The notes: generated by a model not told the origin, from the letters alone. A DNA stretch of 64,000 nt from Segetibacter aerophilus (GCF_007991655.1 NZ_BJYT01000009.1:1-64000); one strand, 5' to 3'. Positions 26,753 through 35,828 are shown, numbered from the stretch's first letter. Translations and numbers: made by a program.

Positions 26753-27183
26753 TTGAATGTTAGGACTAGCATGAATCGCTGCAAAAAACCGGCCTCTGTA
26801 ATAAGGAGCTGCTTTACGATTTATTGAGTAAAAACATAGGTTAGTGTGGGATTTTGACGGGACGATTGGCTGTTTTGTTGAGGGAAAAACAAACCTGTTT
26901 TGGGAAATAAGGTTTAAGTCTTTTGAAGGCCATTTTGAAATAGCGACTAAAGATGCAGGAAGGTTTGCAGGTGAAGTGATTGCGACGCAACGATGTTGCT
27001 ATGGAAACGGGTGCCGGAATAAACCTTTTTTTGAAGAACTCCTCCAAAAGACTAGCACGATCAAATTCTGGTACGAAATAAGCTGTTAGCAAATCCGTTA
27101 ATGTTAAGATTTACAAGTGCGGTTCTGTCAAGTTATCCAGAAACATTAATTGGGCTAACTTGCACCGCGTTTTAAAAATAAAT
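26753..27183. other. Intergenic stretch between divergent genes
   Basis: Apart from repeat copy C (26972-26995), these 431 bp show nothing I can assign. Short frames run on both strands between 26841 and 27092 with no family similarity, and promoters for the divergent genes are expected here. Confidence 0.5.
26972..26995 (-). repeat. Dispersed palindromic repeat, copy C (GCGTCGC type)
   Basis: The core TTGCGACGCAA is at 26980-26990, continued by CGATG. The 5' flank GAAGTGA resembles the GAACGGA of copies A and F. Confidence 0.82.
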
Positions 27184-28227
27184 ATGGCAGATCTATCTCT
27201 ATTTGACCCTAACCAGGCGGGTAATCCGAATAACAACATTTTTGGATTGCCTTTTTCAGAAGAAGAAGCAAAAGTGGTTTTACTACCAATACCATGGGAA
27301 GTTACTGTAAGCTTCGGAGCTGGAACATCACGGGCAGCGGACCAAATTTTCAAGGCGAGTTTACAGGTAGACCTTTATGACCCCGACGTAAAAGACGGCT
27401 GGAAAAGTGGGTTCTACATGAAACCTATTGACAGAAAGGTTTTACTGAAAAGCGACTACTTACGGAAAGAAGCAGAATTATACATCGATTACATTTCGAA
27501 AGGCGACGATGTACAGGCGAACAAGTTTATGTGCAAAAGCCTTAGAGAAATAAATGAAGGCAGTATTTTTCTAAATGACTGGGTGTATAACCAGACAAAG
27601 GCTTTGCTTGAAAATGAAAAACTTGTCGGTTTAATCGGTGGAGACCATAGCACGCCTTTGGGATACTTTAAAGCAATAGCCGAACTACACGGAGATTTTG
27701 GAATACTGCAGATCGATGCTCACTGCGACCTTCGTATTTCTTACGAAGATTTTAAGTACAGTCACGCCTCTATTATGCACAACGCCTTGCAGGAAATTCC
27801 GCAGTTAAAGAAGTTGGTGCAGGTGGGCGTACGCGATTATTCTGAAGACGAAAATCAATATGTGCTTGATAACAGCGAGCGCATCAGTACTTATTTTGAC
27901 AAAGACATTAAAGAAAGGCAGTACGAAGGGGAAACCTGGAAGACTATTGTTGGTGAAATTGTCGATCAGCTTCCTCCTAAAGTTTATATCAGTTTTGATA
28001 TTGATGGTCTCGATCCAAAACTTTGTCCCAACACAGGTACACCGGTCGCTGGCGGTTTTGAGGCAGAGCAGATAATGTATCTTTTTAAAAAAGTAATTGA
28101 AAGTGGCAGGAAACTGGTAGGTTTTGACTTAAATGAAGTTGGTGTCGGTGAAGGTGGTTTAGATGCAAACATCGCTGCACGCATCCTATTTAAACTATGC
28201 AATCTGTTGGTTAAGAGCAATCCGTAA
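27184..28227 (+). CDS. Arginase/agmatinase-family ureohydrolase
   Basis: A 347-residue protein from the ATG at 27184. The binuclear manganese site is complete: GGDHSTP, DAHCDLR and SFDIDGLDP, with the usual spacing. The family hydrolyses guanidino compounds (arginine, agmatine, formiminoglutamate) to urea or formamide. Residues that would separate these substrates cannot be judged by eye. It lies alone with a small membrane-protein gene whose ATG overlaps its stop (TAATG at 28225-28229), so the two are translationally coupled. Confidence 0.87.
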   Translation: MADLSLFDPNQAGNPNNNIFGLPFSEEEAKVVLLPIPWEVTVSFGAGTSRAADQIFKASLQVDLYDPDVKDGWKSGFYMKPIDRKVLLKSDYLRKEAELYIDYISKGDDVQANKFMCKSLREINEGSIFLNDWVYNQTKALLENEKLVGLIGGDHSTPLGYFKAIAELHGDFGILQIDAHCDLRISYEDFKYSHASIMHNALQEIPQLKKLVQVGVRDYSEDENQYVLDNSERISTYFDKDIKERQYEGETWKTIVGEIVDQLPPKVYISFDIDGLDPKLCPNTGTPVAGGFEAEQIMYLFKKVIESGRKLVGFDLNEVGVGEGGLDANIAARILFKLCNLLVKSNP

Positions 28228-28796
28228 TGGTGTACGATTACCTCATAACGCTTAAGAAGCGAGACTACCGAATGGCTGATCAAATCAGCCAGTTGATGTA
28301 CGTCTTTGCCTTACTCACTTTTGCCTATTTCTACTATCATCATCCAAAGGCAGGCGCAGTATACCTTTTTATAGGTGCGGGAGTTTTCTTATCGTGGGCT
28401 TACAGCGTAATAAAGAAAAGCAAGAAGGGTGAGGCCTTATTTCGGCTCGGGTTATTTATTTGTGCGCTAGGTTGGGTGTTAGGCCCAGAAAGAAATGTGT
28501 GGATGGCCATTTTGTACGTGATAGCCGGATTGCTTGAAAAACAGGTTAAGTTTCCAGCTGAAATCGGATTTGCGGAGAAGGAAATTTCCTTCAATAGTTT
28601 GCCCAGAAGAGTTCTGCAATGGAATGAAATCAAAAATGTAATTATCAAAGACGGAATTATCACCGTCGATCAGAAAAACAATAAACTCTATCAAAAAGAG
28701 ATTGAAGGTTATGTGACGGCTGACATTGAAAAAGAGTTCAACGACTTCGCTCACCGTTGTCTTGTTGCTGCCAATCCCCGAGAAGAATTATCTTAA
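28227..28796 (+). CDS. Membrane protein of unknown function
   Basis: I do not recognise the family. The 189-residue protein has three to four hydrophobic segments in the first 110 residues (YVFALLTFAYFYY, AVYLFIGAGVFLSWAY, LGLFICALGWVLG, MAILYVIAGLL). A soluble C-terminal part (about 115-189, LQWNEIKNVIIKDGIITVDQKNNKLYQ) resembles the beta-rich PH-like domains of bacterial membrane proteins. Its start overlaps the stop of the ureohydrolase gene by one base. Confidence 0.6.
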   Translation: MVYDYLITLKKRDYRMADQISQLMYVFALLTFAYFYYHHPKAGAVYLFIGAGVFLSWAYSVIKKSKKGEALFRLGLFICALGWVLGPERNVWMAILYVIAGLLEKQVKFPAEIGFAEKEISFNSLPRRVLQWNEIKNVIIKDGIITVDQKNNKLYQKEIEGYVTADIEKEFNDFAHRCLVAANPREELS

Positions 28797-28819
28797 CCAG
28801 TGCCCATACCCTAAAAGAA

Positions 28820-28849
28820 AAGCAGCCGTTCTTTTAAAAACGCCTGCTT
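28820..28849. terminator. Bidirectional terminator between convergent genes
   Basis: AAGCAG pairs with CTGCTT, extended by CGTT/AACG across a one-base mismatch. The stem is flanked by A- and T-rich sequence on its two sides and lies between two converging genes. Confidence 0.6.
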
Positions 28850-28892
28850 CCCATTTTTCGTTAAATCAAAAAACATACAAAAAACATCCGTT

Positions 28893-30923
28893 CTACCAGA
28901 TGTTTACCCTTAAGCTGTCTGGTCTATACATTTTATTTCCCGGCTTTACATTGAAAGCTTCATAAAATTCAGGCACGTTTACAACCGGTCCGTTTACCCG
29001 CTCTTTTGCAGGAGAATGAACATCTGTCATCACCTGGTTGGCCAGTCTCTCTTTACGGATCTGAAACATCCAACTATAAGAATAGCCAAGAAAATATTTT
29101 TGTAACGGCGTAAGCCCTCCTATCTTTTTTCCGTTTTTGTAAGTCTCTGTTTTTTTAAATGCATCTAAGCCCAACAAAACACCTCCCAGGTCAGCGATGT
29201 TTTCTCCCTGGGTTGCATCCCCGTTGATGTGTAAGGTATCAACCGGGTTGAATTGATTGTACTCTTGAATAATCTTCTGCGCCCGTTCTTTAAACTGCTT
29301 CGCATCGCTGGGCGCCCACCAATCGTGCAGGTTGCCGTTCTCATCGTATTGACGTCCCTGGTCGTCGAAGCCGTGCGTTATTTCGTGACCAATTGTTGAG
29401 GCGCCTGCATATCCATATACAAAAGCATCATCCAAGTCAGGGTCCCTCATACCCGGAACAGCAAAGATCCCGGCAGGCAAAACAATTTCATTGTTACTTG
29501 GATTATAGTAGGCATTCCACGTTTGTGGAGTCATGTTCCATTCATCCCGGTCAACAGGCTTGCCTAGTTTATTCATCATATAGTTGTGCCACCAAACGCT
29601 CGATCTTTCCATATTTAGTACAAACGGTCCCCTATCAATTTTCAAATCGCTGAAGTCTTTCCACTTGTCAGGATACCCAACCTTTTTAGTGATCTTATCT
29701 AATTTATGTATCGCCTTTTCCTTGGTGCTGTCACTCATCCATGCGAGTTTTCTTATCCTGTCTTTGTATGCATCCCTAATGTTTTCTACCAGGTCGGTGT
29801 ATCGCTTCTTTGCATCTTCATTAAAATATTCTTTTACAAAGATTTGCCCGAGCGCTTCTCCCATGGCGTTTTCCTCAGCGTCTAATACCCTCTTCCATCT
29901 TGGGCGGGGAATTGCTGCTCCTGACAAACTCTTGCGATAATTAAAATAGTTAGCGTAAGTCTTTTTATCAAGGAAAGGTGCACTGCTTTCAACCACATGG
30001 AAACGTAGATAATTCTTCCAGTCTTCGATCGGCGTCGACTGAATTTCACGGTTAAGGGTTGAGTAAAACTCAGGTTGCCCGACAATGACAGAATCGATCT
30101 TTTTGGCATTAATATTCTTAAAGTAATTAACCCAGTCAATGTTTGATGAAAGATTGCTCAGCGCCTTTACGTCCATTTTATTATAGTTCTTATACGGATC
30201 GCGCAAGTCCGCCAGCTTTCTGCTTGATTTTGCAAGACGCATCTCCAAATCATACACGCCCTTAGCGTTTTTTACTGCGGTACCGCTATCATTTCCTAAC
30301 TGCATAAAGGTCTGAACGAGGTAAGTGTTATATGCTTTCCTCACGCCTTCGGTTCTGGCGTCGGTATTAAAATAGTAATCCCGGTTCGGCATTCCGAGTC
30401 CACCCTGACTCATTTGGTAAGCATACACTTCGCTGTTTTTATCATCCTGGCTTACGTAATCGCTAAAGAGTACGTCTATGCCTTTATTGTGAAAGCTTGC
30501 CGTTACATTCACCAGGTCTTTCGTTGATTGAATCGCATTGATTTCATCGAAGTCAGCTTTCAATGGTTGTAGCCCTTGTTTTTCTAAAGACAAAGTATCC
30601 ATGCCGCTGTACCAGAAATCACCAATCTTTTGTTCAACCCCGGAAGTCGAACTTTTAATGGTAGCATCTTCATTAATTTTCCTTAGCCTGTTATAAATTT
30701 CTTCCTGCACAAGGTTGCCAATACCCCACGAACTTTCCTCTTCAGGTATAGGTGTATTTTTTAACCACGTGCCTTCAGCATAAGCAAAAAAATCATCTGC
30801 AGGATTAACAGTGCTATCGATGTTTTTAGCTAAAAAATCAGGTTGATTTATTTTGTCAGAGTCATTATTACAAGCCACACAAGCAATCGTAAACGCAGTC
30901 AATAACAGGAGGTTCCTTTTCAT
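28893..30923 (-). CDS. M13-family (neprilysin-like) metallopeptidase, lipoprotein
   Basis: The 676-residue precursor has a lipoprotein signal (LLLTAFTIACVAC, lipid Cys at about 18) and the two-domain M13 layout. Zinc ligands are in GHEITHGFDDQG (HExxH) and ENIADLGG (the third ligand, Glu). The conserved NAYYNPSNNEIVLPAGI precedes the zinc site. The final M13 block, ending near SLRVNIW, is intact. It should degrade short peptides at the outer membrane or in the periplasm. It is monocistronic. Confidence 0.93.
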   Translation of the reverse strand: MKRNLLLLTAFTIACVACNNDSDKINQPDFLAKNIDSTVNPADDFFAYAEGTWLKNTPIPEEESSWGIGNLVQEEIYNRLRKINEDATIKSSTSGVEQKIGDFWYSGMDTLSLEKQGLQPLKADFDEINAIQSTKDLVNVTASFHNKGIDVLFSDYVSQDDKNSEVYAYQMSQGGLGMPNRDYYFNTDARTEGVRKAYNTYLVQTFMQLGNDSGTAVKNAKGVYDLEMRLAKSSRKLADLRDPYKNYNKMDVKALSNLSSNIDWVNYFKNINAKKIDSVIVGQPEFYSTLNREIQSTPIEDWKNYLRFHVVESSAPFLDKKTYANYFNYRKSLSGAAIPRPRWKRVLDAEENAMGEALGQIFVKEYFNEDAKKRYTDLVENIRDAYKDRIRKLAWMSDSTKEKAIHKLDKITKKVGYPDKWKDFSDLKIDRGPFVLNMERSSVWWHNYMMNKLGKPVDRDEWNMTPQTWNAYYNPSNNEIVLPAGIFAVPGMRDPDLDDAFVYGYAGASTIGHEITHGFDDQGRQYDENGNLHDWWAPSDAKQFKERAQKIIQEYNQFNPVDTLHINGDATQGENIADLGGVLLGLDAFKKTETYKNGKKIGGLTPLQKYFLGYSYSWMFQIRKERLANQVMTDVHSPAKERVNGPVVNVPEFYEAFNVKPGNKMYRPDSLRVNIW

Positions 30924-31042
30924 TCAATTATCCTTTTTTTATTTTTCTACTTGAAAACATTCCAAATATACACACACGAACCATTGGCGATATCAGGGGA
31001 TTAAGAGAAGTCTTTTTTAGCCAACATCGGGTCTTTTCTATA

Positions 31043-31085
31043 CATCGTTGCGTCGCACACTTTTGCAATGTTTTCAGTATTCAAC
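31043..31085 (+). repeat. Dispersed palindromic repeat, copy D (GCGTCGC type)
   Basis: CATCGTTGCGTCGCAC is followed by ACTTTT and, further on, ATTCAAC (31079-31085), the tail seen in copies B and I. Confidence 0.85.
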
Positions 31086-31156
31086 TTTCTATCGCCGTTT
31101 GCGTCCCTAAAAAAAATCATCCGAACACTTACCTTCCTGATGAAATATGTACAACG

Positions 31157-31177
31157 GTACAAGGGTGTGACACAACG
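31157..31177 (-). repeat. Dispersed palindromic repeat, copy E (GTGTCAC type)
   Basis: On the minus strand it reads CGTTGTGTCACAC then CCTTGTAC. It faces copy D, 71 bp away, in the opposite orientation. Confidence 0.85.
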
Positions 31178-31202
31178 AGCGTTGCATAAAGATTAATGCC
31201 CG

Positions 31203-31284
31203 TAATCTAAACAACCCTAACCTTAAACGCTATAATCCTAAAACCTTAAACCCTAAACCCTAAACCTTAAACGCTAAACCTTGA
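31203..31284. repeat. Telomere-like degenerate repeat (CCCTAAA variants)
   Basis: About ten imperfect units of CCYTAAAC/CCTTAAAC type follow one another, including two exact CCCTAAA units near 31250-31263. The tract ends 33 bp before the stop of the MFS gene. Confidence 0.8.
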
Positions 31285-31317
31285 AACCATGAACGCGATT
31301 CCGATTGTCGGCTCGGA

Positions 31318-32622
31318 TTATTTCAGTTCATCCAGGTTGACTTTTTCGGACTTCCTGGTAAGCAGGTGGATGATAGTCCAGGCAATTAAATAGGTAAATC
31401 CGCAAATGGTAAATATGAGGTGATAACCACCTGAAAGGTTCCCGGCAGCTTTGTAAGTATCTAGCAAGCTTCCAATTAATATCGGAAATAATATTCCACC
31501 AATTGCACCAGCCATCCCCGCAATTCCTACAACAGAACTTACCGCTTCAGTTGGAAACATGTCGGAAGCCATCGTGAAAACATTCGTTGCCCACGCCTGG
31601 TGAGCTGCCACTGCGAGACTAATTAAGGCGACCGCAACCCAAGCTTCTTTTGCAAACTGCGCAAGAATGATGGACACTTCTAACAGCGCAAATATGATGA
31701 GTACTGTTTTCCTTGCTTTTAATACCGGCCAACCTTTTTTTATTAACCACGACGATAAGTAACCGCCGCCTATGCTGCCAATTGTAGTAGCGGCATAAAT
31801 AATCATCAGCTGAAGGCTTGGCTTTTTAAGATCAAGACTAAACGTAGAGGAAAAAAACGAGGGCAACCAGAAAAGAAAAAACCAATAGATTGGGTCGATT
31901 AAACCTTTGCCGGCAATCATTGCCCATGTCTGCGGGAACATAAATAACCTTTGCCATTTGATTGGATCCGAGATAGCTGACTTATTGTTTTCAACGTCCT
32001 GCCCGCTTGTGATATACTGGTATTCTTCTGCTGATAGTCTCTTTTGTTTCGATGGAACTTCGTAGAAGATCCACCAGAAAATCAGCCATACAAAACCAAA
32101 TGCACCCGTGATCCAAAACACCTCTTGCCAGCCATAGTAGTTAAGAATAAGCGGCACGATTAGCAAAGCAGCTACTACGCCGATACTTGTTCCGGCATTA
32201 AAAAAACCGGTAGCTAAAGCTCTTTCTTTTTTAGGAAACCATTCCGCCACTGTTTTCATGGCCGCCGGAAAATTGCCCGCTTCACCTAGCCCCAACCCTA
32301 CCCTTGCAAGACCGAAACCAAAAGCGCTTCGTGCAACCGCATGCAGCATTCCTGCAACGCTCCAAACAATGATGGTAATGGTATATCCTAGCTTAGTTCC
32401 TATCTTATCAACTAACCATCCAAACGATACCAGGCCGACTGCATAGGCAGCAGTAAAAGCCATCACGATATGTGCAAAATCAGTTTCAGTCCAACTGAAT
32501 TCTTTTTCAAGGATAGGTTTTAGCAACCCGATAATTTGCCTGTCGAGGTAATTGATCGTTGTTGCAAAAAACAACAAGACCACAATAAGCCACCGATAGT
32601 TCTTAATGTTTCTTAACAGCAT
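31318..32622 (-). CDS. MFS transporter, anion:cation symporter family (hexuronate/sugar-acid type)
   Basis: A 434-residue protein with 12 predicted helices. The ACS-family signature near the N-terminus is TINYLDRQIIGLLKP, the loop motif is WLVDKIGTK, and GEAGNFPAAMKTVAEWFP follows. It resembles ExuT-like proton symporters for hexuronates and aldonates. It is close in sequence to the transporter at 52186 (shared NFPAA-KTVAEWFPKKERA) and more distant from the one at 36070. As the last gene of the galactonate locus it may import D-galactonate or a related acid. Confidence 0.85.
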   Translation of the reverse strand: MLLRNIKNYRWLIVVLLFFATTINYLDRQIIGLLKPILEKEFSWTETDFAHIVMAFTAAYAVGLVSFGWLVDKIGTKLGYTITIIVWSVAGMLHAVARSAFGFGLARVGLGLGEAGNFPAAMKTVAEWFPKKERALATGFFNAGTSIGVVAALLIVPLILNYYGWQEVFWITGAFGFVWLIFWWIFYEVPSKQKRLSAEEYQYITSGQDVENNKSAISDPIKWQRLFMFPQTWAMIAGKGLIDPIYWFFLFWLPSFFSSTFSLDLKKPSLQLMIIYAATTIGSIGGGYLSSWLIKKGWPVLKARKTVLIIFALLEVSIILAQFAKEAWVAVALISLAVAAHQAWATNVFTMASDMFPTEAVSSVVGIAGMAGAIGGILFPILIGSLLDTYKAAGNLSGGYHLIFTICGFTYLIAWTIIHLLTRKSEKVNLDELK

Positions 32623-32703
32623 TTATCGATTTTTTCATACGCGAGATTATGACCAGAAAGAAAATTTGCCATCAATAGTTTCAAATTATCAAGTAGCAAT
32701 TTG

Positions 32704-32826
32704 CAACTTGTGATTAACGAACCCCAAACTTGCGATTAACTATTTACAACGCGTGATGAACGTATCCCAAACTCGCGACTAACGATTTACAACTAACGAT
32801 CAACGACCCTCAACTTGCGACTGACC
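32704..32826. repeat. Degenerate tandem repeat of about 20-23 bp
   Basis: Six imperfect units each begin CAAC/CCAAAC and continue as TTGCGATTAACGA variants, for example CAACTTGTGATTAACGA, CAACGCGTGATGAACG and CAACTTGCGACTGACC. Spacers of the ATTTA and ACCC/ATCC types alternate. The tract fills the space between the aldolase and the MFS gene. Confidence 0.8.
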
Positions 32827-32829
32827 AAA

Positions 32830-33474
32830 CTAGCTTCCCACCCTCACCTTCTCAACAAACTTCTTAAAATGCTCCTGTAAACCGACCCAGTTTTTATCCT
32901 TTATTAGATCTTTATTTAGAAGCGGGCTTCCCACACCAAAACCGTCAGCGCCGGCCTTTTTAAAGCTTTCAATGTTATCAAGGCCAATTCCGCCAGTCGG
33001 CAATAATTTCACCTGGTTCAAAGGAGCTTTTACATCTTTAATGTAATCCGCACCAAGCGTTGCTGCCGGAAAAACTTTTACCATCGATGCACCTAATGAC
33101 CACGCTTCATAAATTTCACTAGGCGTAAAAGCGCCGGGAAAAATAGGGATCTCTTTCTTTACACATGAACGTATAATCTTCTTCCGGATAACCGGTGTTA
33201 CTATAAATTGAGCTCCTGCTTCAAGCGCTTTTTCCAGGTCACCTTTTGTACAAACTGTTCCCGCACCTACATTCAACATGCCTCCAAACTTTTGCAGTGC
33301 ATATTTAATAATCTCGTCTGCACCCTTCGTGTTCATAGTGATCTCGATGGTAGTAAGACCAGCTTGTTGGTAAGCTGGAAGAATTTCGATCATGTCTTCC
33401 AACGATACATTTCTTACGATTCCTATCACCGGGACTTTATTAAATAGTTCCCATGAAAATGCTTGATCACTCAT
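32830..33474 (-). CDS. KDPG/KDPGal aldolase
   Basis: The 214-residue TIM-barrel protein matches class I 2-dehydro-3-deoxy-phosphogluconate/phosphogalactonate aldolases. TTIEITMNT holds the catalytic Glu, GAGTVC the phosphate-side loop, FPGAFTPSEI the next motif, and SMVKVFPA the Schiff-base Lys. Product: pyruvate plus glyceraldehyde 3-phosphate. It begins 1 bp after dgoK, and dgoD is upstream. The physiological substrate is therefore most likely 2-dehydro-3-deoxy-6-phospho-D-galactonate (DgoA role), though KDPG itself is also possible. Confidence 0.9.
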   Translation of the reverse strand: MSDQAFSWELFNKVPVIGIVRNVSLEDMIEILPAYQQAGLTTIEITMNTKGADEIIKYALQKFGGMLNVGAGTVCTKGDLEKALEAGAQFIVTPVIRKKIIRSCVKKEIPIFPGAFTPSEIYEAWSLGASMVKVFPAATLGADYIKDVKAPLNQVKLLPTGGIGLDNIESFKKAGADGFGVGSPLLNKDLIKDKNWVGLQEHFKKFVEKVRVGS

Positions 33475-33475
33475 T

Positions 33476-34483
33476 TTACTGCTTTTTTAAAATATGTCTT
33501 TGAAACATTAAAAGTTGTCCTGCAAGTGCTGCTTTGTCCACCAGTTCAGCGGGGACAATTGTAGTCCGATTTGATAGACCCAATTCTTCAATTGCCATAG
33601 TGTAGAACTTAGCCAGATTGCTTGCACTGCACAAATACAAGTGAACTCCTTCATCTTTTAAGAGGTAATTCATTTCTTCGCCTATCAATATTCCGCTTAA
33701 ATAAAAACTGTTTTGCTTTTTATCAAACTTGTCAAACAGCTGGTTTGTCCTAACGGTAAATAAACCATTCAAAACTCCTGTCTCTTTCGATTTTTGTACG
33801 CCCGCTTTAAATGCATGTTCGTCTGCTTCTGAAAGTTTATCGTCATCATCTTTTTCAATCGAATTTTTTAAGATACTGTGATTGCTTATTAGGTTGAATA
33901 CTTCACCGGTCATAAACGTATTGAACCTAACCATGCTACTCTCGTCGATATAAATATGTTTCGAATGAGTACCAGGGAAAATCAAAATACCGCTTTGAGG
34001 TTTTGCACCTGATTTTTCCAATAAAGCTAAGAGCCCTATTAGTTGTGTTTCCTCGCCACGCATCACGTCGTTTTCACTGCAAACGCCCGAGATTAAAATC
34101 AGGTCATGACGAAAGGTATCTTCTGATGCGAAATGTTTTATAATAGCACTACTTCCGTCGAGAGCAAAAGGCAGCTTTGCATAAGGAACGTCTTCCATAC
34201 CAATTGAAGAGGATGCCATGCCTGAGATGACGATTGCAATATGAGCAAGATCGACAGACGTTTTACGAGACAAAGCTCCTACTTGCTCTGCGAGGTATTG
34301 ACGAAAAAAGGTGGCTCTAGTGATCGAACCATTTTCTTTATTTGCCTGCTGCCAGCCGTTGTGCATTTTTGAAATTCCTTCATCAGAAACTACTTCTCCA
34401 AGTACTTGTTCTTGCGATATATCAAACAGCCTCATTCGAAAAGAAGATGTTCCCCAATCGCAACCTAGAAAATATGTAGTCAT
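33476..34483 (-). CDS. dgoK: 2-dehydro-3-deoxygalactonokinase
   Basis: A 335-residue kinase of the ASKHA fold. The N-terminal phosphate loop is GCDWGTSSFRMRLFD, followed by AIVISGMASSSIGMEDVPYA and the adenosine-side motif FPGTHSKHIYID, all typical of DgoK. It phosphorylates 2-dehydro-3-deoxy-D-galactonate at C6. The aldolase gene follows after 1 bp, and dgoD lies upstream in the same locus. Confidence 0.93.
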   Translation of the reverse strand: MTTYFLGCDWGTSSFRMRLFDISQEQVLGEVVSDEGISKMHNGWQQANKENGSITRATFFRQYLAEQVGALSRKTSVDLAHIAIVISGMASSSIGMEDVPYAKLPFALDGSSAIIKHFASEDTFRHDLILISGVCSENDVMRGEETQLIGLLALLEKSGAKPQSGILIFPGTHSKHIYIDESSMVRFNTFMTGEVFNLISNHSILKNSIEKDDDDKLSEADEHAFKAGVQKSKETGVLNGLFTVRTNQLFDKFDKKQNSFYLSGILIGEEMNYLLKDEGVHLYLCSASNLAKFYTMAIEELGLSNRTTIVPAELVDKAALAGQLLMFQRHILKKQ

Positions 34484-34568
34484 GAAAAGATTTAAAAGTA
34501 AAAGTGATCAGCAGGAAAATAGTATTCACTCAAAGGCGGAAAAAAAACTTTTAAAGACGCAACAAAAG

Positions 34569-35828
34569 TTACCAGTTGTGTATCGCCCCATCAGGGCTTT
34601 TTAAGATGGGGTGAGGAAACTTTGTTTTAGAATTTATCTCCATTACAAAATCCACCTTTTTACGATCAAACTTTACCCCTAACCCCGGGGCAGAATTTAG
34701 ATATAGTTTTCCGTTTTTAAAAAGTACGTAGTCTTCGTTCAGGTAAGGAGGCTTCTCCGGTGCGCCTCCTCCAAGTTCCATCATACAACGCGAAGGTGAA
34801 CTTGAGCCTAGCACATGCACCAATGCAGCAGTAGATAATGGACCGGTAAAATGTGGTATCATTCCAACGTAGTGCGTTTCGGCCATCGTGCAGATTTTCT
34901 TAAACTCAGAAATCCCTCCGGTATTCGGCAGTGTTACCCTTGTGTAATCTATCAGCCTGTTTTCGATTAGTTCATTTATGTCCCAGCGGTCGCCGAACTG
35001 CTCGCCGACTGCTATCGGTACTTTGGTCATTTGCCGCACCGTTTTATACACTCCCGGATTCTCTGACCTAACTATGTCTTCTACAAAATAAGGCTCCAAA
35101 ACCTCCAAAGCGTTACAGATTTTTATGCCTTCAGTTAAGTCGAACCGGGTATGGAGATCGATGGCCCACTTGCCCTCACCTCCCACTGCAGCATCAATTC
35201 TTTTGCAGAATTCAATGGTCTTTTTTGCGTTTTCATAAAAGTCAAAACGCACATCTCCGTTGCCGCCTGTTGGCCCAATGCGGTACGTTCTTAAACCGGC
35301 TTCAATACAATCCCTTGCTCGTTGCTCTTCCGTAGTAGCTTTTGAAGCGCTAAATCCTGTAGCGTAACATTCTACAAATTCCCGGGTAGAACCTCCAAGC
35401 AAATCATATACAGGTACATTCAGTGCCTTTCCTTTGATATCCCACAAAGCCATTTCCAAAGCTCCAAGCGCATGAAGTTTCTCTCTCCCCGGCGGATAAA
35501 ACATACCCCGATAAACATTTTGCCAGATGTGTTCAATCCTAAATGGATCTTCACCTATCATCATTTGTGCGCACTGTTCTATCATGTCTTTAGAACCACC
35601 TTCACCGATGCCAATTATTCCTCCATCGGTTTCAATCTCTACAATTCCACGCGCCTGGTTGAACAGCGGCTTGTTATAACCGGGAATACTGTAATACCTG
35701 ATCTTCGTAATTTTTAATGGCGAAGCCGTATTGTTTGTAGGGCCGGCAAAAGATATGAGAATTGGAGATCCTGCAAGTGCAGCAGTAGATCCTAATAAAG
35801 TGGACTTAATAAAACTTCTTCTTTGCAT
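34569..35828 (-). CDS. Tat-exported enolase-superfamily (mandelate racemase group) enzyme
   Basis: The protein has 419 residues from the ATG at 35828; a TTG four codons earlier is unlikely. The N-terminus MQRRSFIKSTLLGSTAALAG is a twin-Arg signal. The body is a complete enolase-superfamily protein: a capping domain, then a barrel with metal ligands in AIDLHTR (Asp), FVEDI (Glu) and AVGEQ (Glu), and a catalytic His in MIPHFTGPLS. The DxH form of the first motif matches sugar-acid dehydratases. Such enzymes are normally cytoplasmic. Placement between an MFS transporter and dgoK suggests dehydration or epimerisation of an aldonate outside the inner membrane; the substrate is not determinable. 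Confidence 0.85.
   Translation of the reverse strand: MQRRSFIKSTLLGSTAALAGSPILISFAGPTNNTASPLKITKIRYYSIPGYNKPLFNQARGIVEIETDGGIIGIGEGGSKDMIEQCAQMMIGEDPFRIEHIWQNVYRGMFYPPGREKLHALGALEMALWDIKGKALNVPVYDLLGGSTREFVECYATGFSASKATTEEQRARDCIEAGLRTYRIGPTGGNGDVRFDFYENAKKTIEFCKRIDAAVGGEGKWAIDLHTRFDLTEGIKICNALEVLEPYFVEDIVRSENPGVYKTVRQMTKVPIAVGEQFGDRWDINELIENRLIDYTRVTLPNTGGISEFKKICTMAETHYVGMIPHFTGPLSTAALVHVLGSSSPSRCMMELGGGAPEKPPYLNEDYVLFKNGKLYLNSAPGLGVKFDRKKVDFVMEINSKTKFPHPILKSPDGAIHNW

Larger units (their letters stand above)
30924..31317. other. Repeat-rich intergenic stretch
   Basis: These 394 bp separate two minus-strand genes. They contain repeat copies D and E in opposite orientation and a telomere-like tract (31203-31284). 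I find no gene in them. Confidence 0.6.

Noticed and set aside
26844-27089. Frame beginning WDFDGTI, like HAD motif I
   Set aside because: No HAD motifs II-IV follow, an equally long frame exists on the opposite strand, and the frame runs through a dispersed repeat.
31203-32826. CRISPR array reading of the two tandem tracts
   Set aside because: The units are imperfect and adjacent without unique spacers of constant length, and there are no cas genes.
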